Positions 28,801 to 38,507 of a stretch of 64,000 nt of DNA are shown piece by piece; position 1 is the stretch's first letter, and each line of letters starts with the position of its first letter. This DNA comes from Gorsachius magnificus (lineage: Eukaryota; Chordata; Aves; Pelecaniformes; Ardeidae). The position numbers and the translations under genes are program-made. A model generated the notes under the pieces. That model saw only the letters and a list, made by a program, of their open reading frames with translations, was not told the origin of the DNA and did not search any database. The DNA is taken from assembly GCA_034008185.1 (NCBI GenBank), contig CM067109.1, forward strand, positions 34,008,885 to 34,072,884, written 5' to 3'.

Positions 28801-28879
28801 TTTCCACATAATAAACAAGTGCTGATTCCAGCACTTCAAGGTTGGAGCACAATATCTGACTGTCTGAACCAAGCAGTGG
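16871..28879. other. Gene-free AT-rich sequence
   Basis: No recognisable coding exon or young transposon. An A19 homopolymer lies at 26487-26505 and a purine-rich run near 27170-27205. Conserved non-coding elements could be present but cannot be recognised without alignment. Confidence 0.55.
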
Positions 28880-29010
28880 AGTCACCCCAGCGCTGGGTGG
28901 GGGGTGAGCCAGAGAAGGAGACCCCTGGGGGCTCCACAGCGCCGCTGGCTGCTGCCGGAGCCTGCAGCGCGCTGGCTGGCCCCCCAAGAGGCGTTCGGGT
29001 GAGACACTTG
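28880..29010. other. Isolated CpG-rich patch
   Basis: About 130 bp with at least eight CpG dinucleotides and high GC, within several kilobases that almost lack CpG. A good splice-donor-like sequence, TTCGGGTGAGAC, ends it at 28996-29007 on the plus strand. It matches no repeat I recognise. It could be an exon of a non-coding RNA or a small regulatory element. Confidence 0.4.
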
Positions 29011-31499
29011 CAGAGTAAGCCATATAGCATTACATGGCAAAATAAAGCAATTTTTGACACCAGGCCAGCTGGATGTCATCCCTCTTTCTCCCTGGTAGTC
29101 CCACACAACAAGGATTAAGTAATAAAACCACCGCGTATTGAAGACAAAGTTTTTAAGGTCGTCAAAGCTAAGAGTCAGATAACAAACGACGTATCAGGGC
29201 TGCAGCTTAGCAGCACAGCAGCCAGATGTAGTGTCTGACCGTGTTTTTCAGAATTTGGGGATCCTGACAACAACTGCTCTCGCAGCGACGTGGGCAGCTG
29301 GGCTGACCAGACATCTTGCTGCTGCTGGAAGTCCCTGCTTCTCCTTCTCAGTTCCCAGTTAACCTTCGTCTTTTTGCACTTGCTCTGGCTCCAGTTGGAG
29401 TCTACTGTTAGCTGATTTAAGCCACTGAAATAGCAGAAAATGTGCTATTTTTATCCCTGGATCTATTTTGTGTCATTCTAGCAAGATAAAGCAGCTCATA
29501 GGTGATCGAGCAGCGTGGCAGCACGCACAAAGTGAGTAGTGGGAACATAATGAAAGGGGAAGTGAGTTAAAATTTTAATTCATGAGATGTACTACCCCAA
29601 AACAAATAGCAAAACAGGTGAGCAAATCAGGTGCTGGCTTTCATTTACATGTATTCAGTCTGAATTTTAATTAGCACAGAATACACTATGAAACAGCATT
29701 TCACAGAAGAAATATTCTTTAAAATAAAGCTGCCTCCCCACAGTAAGCAGAATGTGAGCCTGGAAGTAATGATTACATGAGAATTAGCCAGAATCTTGCA
29801 TCTCAGACTTCACCCTTAACTCCAAGCTGTAATAGTAGTTTTCATACAATAGGAATGGGGAGTTTTTGAACATGTGTGATAGGGAAGCATGCTTCTAGCC
29901 ATTTAGTATGCAGACTGCACTGCTGCGTAGCAAACCCTTGGCTACATCCTGCTCCACATAAGCACCAGCACAATGATTCAAAGAAAACTATTTAAGAAAA
30001 CCAGACCACGTGCAGTCCACTGTTCAGTTCATGGCTGCTGCTTTGGACTTGAAAGAGATAGGAAACCTTTAATGCAGTCCAATGCCTGTCTCAGGAAAAT
30101 CTAAACCCTAACACTCTGCACTGCTGTCTAAGGAAGACCTGGCCACAGCTAGTTTTCAAATTTTCATTATAAAAAGAAAATTCCTGTTTTAATCAATAAA
30201 AACAGAGGTTTCAATTGAAAAAAAATCACTTCAAAATCTATGGTTTAATACACCTAGTGACAGTGAAGTGAAATAAGAAGAGCACAACCGTTCAAGATGT
30301 AGTTGAACATGCAGTTCAATCACAAGTTATGGATCTGAATCAGATGCTGCTGGATGATGTATTGAGATCAGACTGGACTCTCTCACAGTCTAAAATCTTT
30401 CAGCCTGAAATGGAAAATGGCAAATGTGTTCTTAAAAGCACGCTTTCTAGACTTTCTCAGAGCAATGTCACTGTAGTACAGGACTTCAGTCATTTCTCAC
30501 ATCTTTATAAAAGTCGCCTTCTCTTTAGGATCACCTAACTGAGTTCTAGGTTTTGCTTATTCTTTATATAGTGGGACAATCCAAAAAACCCCACAATATT
30601 AACTTTCCAAAACCTAACCATAGACTTCGCTTTCAATCATGTTTACACTTAGCAGCCAAGTAACATACACCCTTCATGGATAGCTACTGAAAAAAAGTAT
30701 TTGTTTCTAGTAAGTACAGCTGAGAGTGGCCACATTTAGCTCAAAGTTTCCAATCATAATTACTTTTGGACTGGTAACAGAGCAAGATGAATTGCACTAA
30801 GAGAGAAATAATCTAATTGGGAAAAGAAGAAAGAATAGAATATTCAATAGAATAGAAAATTCAATCCTCAGTAAAAAAGTTTTTGACCCATACATTTTGA
30901 CCCATAGACGTATCTTTAAGGACAATCAAGAACATTATAAACTATTCTAAATCATGGACCAGCTTTCAACAGGACTTCTTGAATTCAGATGTCTCATCCA
31001 ATGTGTGTAATAACAATTATTAATTGCTCACTAAAGAATATTTCCTGCATCTTCATCCATTACCAGAGTTTAAGGCAGTAAGTGCAAATAAAACCTCAGG
31101 ATGTTGAAAATAATTCCAGTTAAGTCTGACATGAGACAAAAGGTACAGAGTAAGGAGTATTATCTGTCATTTTCCATCGTAGTCTCCGAAGGAGATTGTA
31201 CCTGACATTAGTAGTTACCTCTTTCTCATAAATTATTATCGTACTATTACGAACAGCCATGAGGGTCACAACCAGGTTTCTCAGTATGTGCTAACTGCCA
31301 AAATATAGGTCCTCTGGGCCACTGATTACTTTAAGGTATCTTATACCCAAGTTTACTTTTGGTTTTGAAAACCACCTATGAACAAATGGAGCTTCCTTTC
31401 ATGTTTCACCACAAAGAAAGATTTCTGTTATGCATTTTGTCCTGAGGGCAGCCACCAAAACCCGACCAGCTTTCCACACCTTCCTTCACTTATCAAGAT
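29011..31499. other. Gene-free sequence
   Basis: AT-rich, with a small GAATA-like run near 30834-30862. Nothing recognisable as a gene. Confidence 0.5.
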
Positions 31500-32660
31500 C
31501 CACTTCTGCCTCCCATGCATTGACCACCTCTCCTCCAACCTTGTGGCAACTCACATGCTTTAATAACCTCAGATGCACAGCCTCATCAAAGGCTTTCTGA
31601 AAACCCACTAGACACCTTTATCTGAATCCTTTCTGACCCGCTCAGGAAACACCCACAGTTTGGTCAGATAGGATTTCCCTTCAGAGAAGACACGCTGCCT
31701 AACAGACCACACTTACATGTGTGCTCACGTCCCTTGGGCAGATGCTACCCAGTCATGGCGGCTTATTTGTATTGCAGTTCCATGAGGTTCAACACTTGCA
31801 CGGATTTCCTTCAAAGCAAGCTGGCTCCTCTGTCCTCTATGTTACTAAGAGGATGCTGGAGACGACTGACTTAAGTCGAGCAACAGTCAGAAGCCAGCAT
31901 GTAATACAGACTTAACCTTCAGGTGTGCTGGCTGCAGACAGGTATTTCTGCACCATCTAGTTGTGCTTTAACAGCTGCTGCTTGATCTGCACACTTCTTA
32001 AATATGGTCCTAATCAAGAGGTCAAAGGGACAACACAAGACAACACAGCCTGGCACCACCTCAGCTACGATGGACAGCCACCCTTATGCCTGTGCTCTGA
32101 GCCCAGCAACTCGTGTGGCTGGAACATGCTTTTTCAGAACAGACTCTAACCCCACCTGAAAATGGGACAACTCCCTTAGTAATTTGGTTTGGCAACCAAT
32201 TGAACAATTGATTGATTTAAAATCTTTTCTCCCCCCCCCCCCCCCAAGTTCAGTAACTTGGGGGGGGCGCGGGGGAGAAAAGATTTTAAATCAAATTTTC
32301 CTTGGGCTGAGCTTTCACGCAGTTTTTTCTCCCATTTCTAAATTGAAAAGCCTTTTAAATAGCCTTTATTTTCAATTATTTATAAGCAAATCATTCTTCA
32401 TTGTTTTGATAACTGTTTTTTGACCCCCTCTGGTATAAAGAATTTGTTGTGTTCATGAGACTTTTCCTAACATCTTCAGCAGTAAAAACTGACACAAGGA
32501 ATTCACTGAGTTTCTCTGTCATGGTCTCATCATCCAAGCATCCCTTCAACACCTTTTCTTCATGTGGTCTCACTGGTTCCCCAGATGACTTTCTGGTTTT
32601 GATGCATTTAGAGAACTTTTCACTATCACCTTTAGTTTCCTTAGCAAAATGATTTTTCAA
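31500..32660 (-). mobile_element. Ancient CR1/L3-like LINE relic, minus strand
   Basis: On the minus strand, 32660-32391 reads KGDSEKFSKCIKTRKSSGEP, then a CLDDETMTEKLSEFLVSVFT block like the linker before the reverse transcriptase in CR1/L3 LINEs (pattern KKFFKYVRSKRK...P...NEFFASVFT). Further along (about 31700-31560) is QKAFDEAVHLRLLKHV, resembling motif A (DFQKAFDKVPHQRLL). Many stops and frameshifts are present. A C/G-rich hairpin at 32212-32294 interrupts it. Confidence 0.7.
32212..32294. repeat. Near-perfect hairpin (arms about 40 bp, 4-base loop)
   Basis: The left arm, 32212-32250 (TTGATTTAAAATCTTTTCT followed by C15 and AAGTT), is the reverse complement of the right arm, 32255-32294. 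The only disagreement lies in the G/C run, which on the right is G8-CGC-G5. The loop is CAGT. Pairing stops abruptly outside 32212/32294. No flanking target duplication was found. Confidence 0.95.
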
Positions 32661-35031
32661 ACCATCTTACAATCCTGTTTGCAGTTGACCAGTCCAGCAT
32701 ATACATATTGGCTGCCTTGTCCTCTGCATTTAAGCAGGCTTTTAATTTCTTAACATCAACCTTTCCCCTACAGTATCTACCCCAAGTCTTCTAGTGAGTC
32801 AGACATGGCTTTATTGAATCACTTTGTTTGTAGGCTTCTTGCTTTTTGGACTGTCTCGTTTTTACATAATCAAAACTCATGCTGGATTTATGTGGATGAA
32901 TTCTGCACGTGTGATTTATCTGACTTCCTCTTTCCTATTACAGTTATTGTGATTGTTACTACAGAGGTGTCCCAATACATCTTGAGTGTAAGTCTTCAGT
33001 GCCACCAAGTGCAGAAGAGCACCTTCCCACAAATCATCCAAGAAACATTCTTCCAGAAAGCAGATATCTACTAAGTAAAAAAAAAAAAAACAAAACTCAC
33101 TGTATTTAACACACATTCTAATACAGATTTTTTCTTCAGCTATAGCATTTAGATATGGTTCATGCTAACTAGTGGTGATCACAGAACTAAAAAAGGCAGC
33201 CTTCTGGTTTTCCAACTTTGGGATTAAGTTTGCATTTGATAGTGAGCATTTAATCTTTCAGACAGTTTATAGCATCCTGGTGATGTCATTTTATCTGGAA
33301 GATTAAGGACAGATTTAGTCTTCCAATCAGAGAAAGCATCCAGTCTCAGGGGAGCTTTAGTCAGAACGATTACTCGCTGTATTGAAATTGCCCCAGTGAA
33401 CAGCATTGCTGACCTTCCTTCTGCAGGAAATTTGAGCTTCTGTCAATTATCAGTCAGGATTACTACTATTTCACCCCAGATCAGAATTAAATATGGACTT
33501 CCTAGATCAAAGATACAAGAAAATGTCTCATTTGTGCAAGTAGAATACTGCAGATACCTATTCTTTTTGGTTTGTTTTCCTAAGCTGTCTTTAAAAGATA
33601 CTTTGGGTATGTCCTGTGGTTCCAATTACTGCCTGAAGTCATTGCCATCTCTCTGGTTAATCACATACACAATTATTGCTTTTTCTCTGGCAGGATTTTT
33701 ATAAATCAGTATTGAGCATCAACTGCTGTCAAACTAAGGTTTCTGTCTTCTTCCCACAGCTCATTGTCAAATAAAAATAAAAAGCCACCAGCCTCCCCAA
33801 AATTATTTCCCCTGAGATAGGCAAGTCTCAACAGAGAACATTTTTCAAATGTGTAAGCCAAGTAAGATTTTTCTTCTTGAAAACTGCCCACTTGAGACAA
33901 TGTCTTCATTCCAAAAATGTTTTCCCTTCTGGCTGAAGTTCACCTAAATTAATCAATGAAACCTCCACAAAATAGGAGATGGGGAAGCAGGCAGCTGATT
34001 GAAGGTCTGATGTCAAAATAGAGTGTTACAGCTTCATTTTTCTGAAGTCCAGATCCTCTGTCATTAAAACCAATGGCCATTTTCCCATTGACTTGAGGGC
34101 TAATTCATACAGGTGGGAAATACGCCAACATTTATATACATTTAAAAAAAAAATTCTCTTTTTGAGGCCAGGTAGAAAAGTTACCAGTGACCGCAACAGC
34201 GATTTCAATGCTGATTAACATTCTGGATTACCCTGCAGTTGGTGATATAAAGGGTATATTTCAAGAATATGTAAGAATAAGGAATATTTTTTTCACTTTC
34301 AGTTTTTCAAATCTAGATCTAAGAAGACACAATATTGTATGAAGTGCACCACTGGTCTAAAACTGGAAGGCAGATAAAAACATTTGAATATTGTAAAAAT
34401 GAGACTAATGTTTTAATAAAGGTTTGAATTGAACATTCAGGTTTTCTCAGACAGTTTCTGACGTAGCTACATAATCAAGTACAACATGCATCACCTTGAA
34501 AAATACACCATAAGGACCTCAGTGAACTTTTCCTTTGATATGCTAGTGGCAGTTTAGATGCCAATATCACCATTCAAGAGCATAGCTAATCTCAAGGGGA
34601 ACAGCTGTTTGCCTCACCATCAACAGTACTCCCTGCAGGGCCTTCTCTCGAAGCCCAGGCTGAAAAAGGAGGATTGGGTTAAATTTGTAAAATCAGTTTA
34701 AGAAAGAATAAATTCGTGCTTCAGTGTTTTCATTCCATTACAATTATGAATATTCATTCTGCAAAATTACCTTCCAAGATAAAGCATCCTAAAATTCATA
34801 CCTCTGAGCAGTTGTTACAAATCCCATAATTCACCATGAAAATTCCTCATTTTTTATGCTCTTTTCGTTTCACAGCCGGCCATTTAGCCTTTGAAGATAT
34901 TTTGAAGAGGGCTATTTTTATTTCACCCTTATGGCTGCTGAAACACTCCAGGTGCCATCAGACTACCTTGAGATGCAAGCATGTGGAGGCTGATCTAGTT
35001 GATGATTTCATTCTTCAAGAAGGAAATATTG
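32661..35031. other. Gene-free sequence, possibly further decayed LINE
   Basis: The part next to 32660 may extend the ancient minus-strand LINE towards its 5' end, but I see no clear conserved string. An A14 run sits near 33077-33090. No gene recognised. Confidence 0.4.
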
Positions 35032-35580
35032 AAGGAGCAGGGCCAGGACATACCTATATGCTGAAAAACAAGCCATCAGGGAGTAAGACTGGCCTGGCTG
35101 AACAGAGAGCTCTGACTAGAACTCAGGAATAAAGAGAGTTTGTGACCTTTGGAAGAAGGGGAAGGCAACTCAGGAGGGCTACATGGATGTTGTAGAGGTT
35201 ATGCAGGGAGAAAATTAGAAAGGCCAAAGACCAACTAGAACTTAATCTGGCTACTGCCATAAAAGATAATACAAAATGTTTCTATATATATATTAACAAC
35301 AATAGGAGAATCTCCATCCATTATTGGATGAAGGTGGAAACATAGTGACAAAGGATGAGGAAAAGGATGAGGTAATTAATGCCTTGTTTGCCTCAGTCTT
35401 TAATAGTAAGATCAGCTGTTCTCAGGGTACCCAGCCCCCTGAACTGGAAGATAGGGATTGGGAGCAGAACAAAGCCCCCATGATCCAAGGGGAAATGGAC
35501 AGCGACCTGCTACACCACTTAGACACACACAAGTCTACAGGGCCAGATGGTACTCTACCCAAGAGTAGGGAGCTGGCAGA
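35032..35580 (+). mobile_element. CR1 LINE, plus strand, 5' part of an interrupted copy
   Basis: In broken frames this encodes the CR1 linker between endonuclease and reverse transcriptase (residues resembling PAWLNREL, LWKKG.ATQEGY), and from 35324 an in-frame block with GNIVTKDEEKDEVINALFAS and SVFNSK, ending at RELAES. These are typical of the start of the CR1 reverse-transcriptase domain. The 5' end is truncated; sequence left of about 35030 is not recognisable as CR1. The copy is cut at 35580 by a minus-strand CR1 and resumes near 37081. Confidence 0.85.
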
Positions 35581-35669
35581 ATCATAGGATCATAGAATGT
35601 TTTGGGTTGGAAGGGACCTTTAGAGGTCATCTATTCCAACCCCCCTGCAGTGAGCAGGGACACCGTTAA

Positions 35670-36257
35670 CTAGATCAGGTTGCTCAGAGCCCCGTCCAAC
35701 TTGGCCTTGAATGTTTCCAGGGATGGGGCCTCCACTACCTCTCTGGGCAACCTGTTCCAGTGTTTCACCACCCTCATTGTAAAGAATTTCTTCCTTATAT
35801 CTAGTCTAAACCTACCCTGCTTCAGTTTAAAACCATTAGCCCTTGTCCTGTCACAGCTGGCCCTACTAAAAACATTTTCCCCATCTTTCCTATAGGCCCC
35901 CTTTAGGTATTGAAAGGCCGTAATCAGGTCTCCCCACAGCCTTCTTTTCTCCAGGCTGAACAAGCCCAACTCCCTCAGCCTGTCCTCATAGGAGAGGTGC
36001 TCCAGACCTTGGATCATTTTTGTAGTGCTCCTCTGGACCCACTCCAACAGGTCCATGTCCTTCTTGTGCTGAGGGCTCCAGAGCTGGACGCAGTACTCCA
36101 GGGGAGGTCTCACCAGAGCAGAGTAGAGGGGCAGAATCACCTCCCTTGACCTGCTGGCCACGCTTCTCCTGATGCAGCCCAGAGTACAGTTGGCTTTCTG
36201 GGCTGCCAGCGCACATTGCCAGCTCATGTCCAGCTTTTCATCCACCAGCCCCCCCAA
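35670..36257 (-). pseudogene. CR1 ORF2 C-terminal remnant of the nested copy
   Basis: A 195-residue open segment with the CR1 C-terminal signature: [17 protein letters not shown], a [20 protein letters not shown] block, and the terminal [19 protein letters not shown]. It continues the 36319-36906 segment in another frame, the break being near 36310. It is the normal end of CR1 ORF2 with a natural stop. Confidence 0.92.
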
Positions 36258-36318
36258 GTCCCTCTCAGCAGGGCTGCTCTTGATACTTTCTTCCCCCAGC
36301 CTCTACTGATACCGGAGC

Positions 36319-36906
36319 TTACCCCAAACCCAGGTGCATGACGTTGCACTTGGCCTTGTTGAACTTCATGAGGTTCACACAGGCCCACCTCTCCAGCCTG
36401 TCCAGGTCTCTCTGGATGACATCCCGTCCTTCTGGCATGTCAGCCGCACCAATCAGCTTGGTGTCATCCGACAACTTGCTGAGGGTACACTCGATCTCGC
36501 TGTCTAAGTCATTGATGAAAACATTAAACAGCACCGGTCCCAGTACAGACCCCTGCGGGACACCACTCGTCACCGGTCTCCACCTGGACATCGAGCCATT
36601 GACCACTACCCTCTGGATGCGACCATCCAGGCAATTCCTTATCCACCGAACAGTCCACCCATCAAATCCATAGCTCTCCAATTTAGAGAGAAGGATGTTG
36701 TGGGGGACCATGTCAAAGGCTTTGCAGAAGTCCAGAGAGATGACGTCCATTGGTTTTCCTTTGTCCACTATTGTTGTCACACCATCATAGAAAGGCACTA
36801 GGTTTGTCAGGCAGGACTTGCCCTTGGTGAAGCCATGCTGGCTATGTCGAATTATCTCCCTGGCCTCCATGTGCTTTAGCATAGCTTCTAGGAGGATCTG
36901 TTCCAT
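36319..36906 (-). pseudogene. CR1 reverse-transcriptase remnant (palm domain) of the nested copy
   Basis: A 195-residue open segment with recognisable non-LTR reverse-transcriptase motifs: [13 protein letters not shown] at 24-36, motif [10 protein letters not shown] at 57-65, motif B SGVPQGS at 114-120, and motif C as LSDD at 145-148 where FADD/YADD is usual, so both catalytic aspartates remain. It is separated by frameshifts from the upstream and downstream parts of the same element and is not a host gene. Confidence 0.92.
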
Positions 36907-37061
36907 GATCTTCCCAGGCAGAGGTGAGGCTGACAGGTCGGTAGTTCTCAGGGTCTTCCTTTTTACCCTTTTTGAAAATGGTCACAATGTTTCCCTTCTT
37001 CCAGTCACCAGGGACTTCACCTGACTGCCATGACTTTTCAAGTATCATGGAGAGTGGCTTG

Positions 37062-37093
37062 GCTTACCAAGTGCTTACCAAGTGCTTACCAAG
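37062..37093. repeat. 11-bp triplication at the nested-insertion junction
   Basis: Three tandem copies of GCTTACCAAGT, the last one lacking its final base. The unit matches the interrupted CR1's own sequence at this point, so it is target sequence triplicated at the 5' junction of the inserted CR1. It is bounded by a short inverted repeat, AGTGGCTTGG (37053-37062) and CCAAGCCACT (37089-37098). Confidence 0.85.
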
Positions 37094-38507
37094 CCACTTT
37101 CAATCATTTGTCAGCAGTCGTAGCTAGTAAGGGAGGTCCCAGTTGACTGGCCTCACCCATCTACAAGAAGTGCTGGAAGGAGGATCTGGGGAAATAGAGG
37201 CGTGTCAGTCTGACCTCAGTGCCAGGGAAGGTTATGGGGAAGATAATCTTGAGATCATCACACAGCACACAGGACAACCAGGTGACCAGGTCCCAGTCAG
37301 CATGGGTCTATGAAAGGCAAGTCCTGATTGACTAACGATCTATGACACGATGACCCGCTTAGTGGATGAGGGAAAGGCTGTGGATGTTGTTTACTTGGAC
37401 TTTAGTAATGCCTTTGACACGGTTTCCCACAGCATTCTGCTGGAAAAACTGGCTGCTTATGGTTTGGATGGGCATACTCTTTTCCTGGTAGAAAACTGGC
37501 TGGATAGCCAGGACCAAAGGATGGGGGTGAATGGAGTTAAATCCAGTCAGCGGCCGGTCACAAGCGGTGTTCCCCAGGGCTCAGCGCTGGGGACAGTTCT
37601 GTTTAATATCTTTATCAATGACCTGGACATGGGGATCGAGTGCACCTCCAGCCAATTTGCAGGTGACACCAAGTTGGGCAGAAGTGTTGATCTACATCGG
37701 GGCCTGGACAGGCTGGATGAGGCCAATTGCATGAGGTTCAACAAGGCCAAGTGCCGAGTCCTGCACTTTGGCCACAACAACCCCCCACAATGCTACAGGC
37801 TTGGGGAGGAGTGGCTGCAAAGCTGCTTGGCAGAAAAGGACCTGGGGATGTTGGTTGACAGCCGGCTGAATATGAGCCAGCGGTATGCCCAGGTGGCCAA
37901 GAAGGCCAACAGCATCCTGGATCATATCAGAAACAATGTGACCAGCAGGACTAAGGAAGTGATTGTCCCCCTCTACTCAGCATTGGTGAGGCCGCATCTC
38001 AAATGCTGTGTTCAGTTTTGGGCCTGTCCCTACAAGAAGGACATTGAGGCGCTGGCACATGTCCAGAGGAGAGCCACAAAGCTGGTGAGGGGTCTGGAGC
38101 ACAAGTCTTCTGAGGAGCGGCTGAGGGAGCTGGGGTGGTTTAGCCTGGAAAAGAGGGGGCTGAGGGGAGACCTTATCGCCCTCTACAACTGCCTGAAAGG
38201 AGGCTGTAGTGAGGTGGCTGTTGGTCTCTTCTCCCAGGTAACAAGCGATAAGACAAGAGGAAATAGCCTGAAGTTGCGCCAGGGGAGGTTTAGGTTGGAT
38301 ATTAGGAAAAATGTCTTCACTGAAAGAGTGGTCAAGCATTGGAACAGGCTGCCCAGAGAGGTGGTTGAGTCACCATCCCTGAAGGTGTTCAAAGAACATG
38401 TAGACGTGATACTTCAGGACATGGTTTAGTAGGCATGGTGATGGGTTTATGGTTGGACTTGATCTTAAGGGTCTTTTCCAACCTAAATGATTTTACGATT
38501 CTATGAG
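37081..38507 (+). mobile_element. CR1 LINE, plus strand, 3' part of the interrupted copy
   Basis: Resumes the element cut at 35580: the frame continues from RELAE- into KPLSIIYQQS-like sequence, then the reverse-transcriptase core, the C-terminal region and the 3' UTR (GGTTGGACTTGAT ... TTTACGATTCTATG) ending at about 38507. Internal deletions and stop codons are present upstream of 37350. From 37554 to 38293 it is almost identical to the CR1 at 49227-49974. Confidence 0.93.
37350..38429 (+). pseudogene. CR1 reverse-transcriptase C-terminal half, open for 359 residues but with a damaged active site
   Basis: The longest open frame of the CR1s here. Motif A is YLDFSNAFD (15-23) and motif B is TSGVPQGS (71-78). 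Motif C is FAGD (103-106) instead of FADD: the first catalytic aspartate is glycine, which should abolish polymerase activity. The frame then runs through [13 protein letters not shown] and [17 protein letters not shown] to the natural ORF2 stop. The N-terminal endonuclease and fingers are missing or broken. It is a decayed transposon remnant, not a host gene. Confidence 0.95.

Larger units (their letters stand above)
35581..37062 (-). mobile_element. CR1 LINE, minus strand, nested inside another CR1
   Basis: The 3' end lies at 35581 with the CR1 tail in reverse complement (ATCATAGGATCATAGAATG). Reading leftward on the minus strand, it encodes the CR1 reverse transcriptase from about 37048 ([20 protein letters not shown], then NYRPVSLTS) to the C-terminal region. 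It is 5'-truncated at about 37062. It carries frameshifts near 36910 and 36310, so it is inactive. It differs clearly from the flanking plus-strand CR1 and belongs to another subfamily. Confidence 0.93.

Noticed and set aside
37350..38429. The 359-residue reverse-transcriptase frame as a domesticated host gene or a retron/DGR-like system
   Set aside because: It is flanked by normal CR1 3' UTR and tail, lacks the rest of ORF2, and has lost a catalytic aspartate; it is an ordinary decayed CR1.
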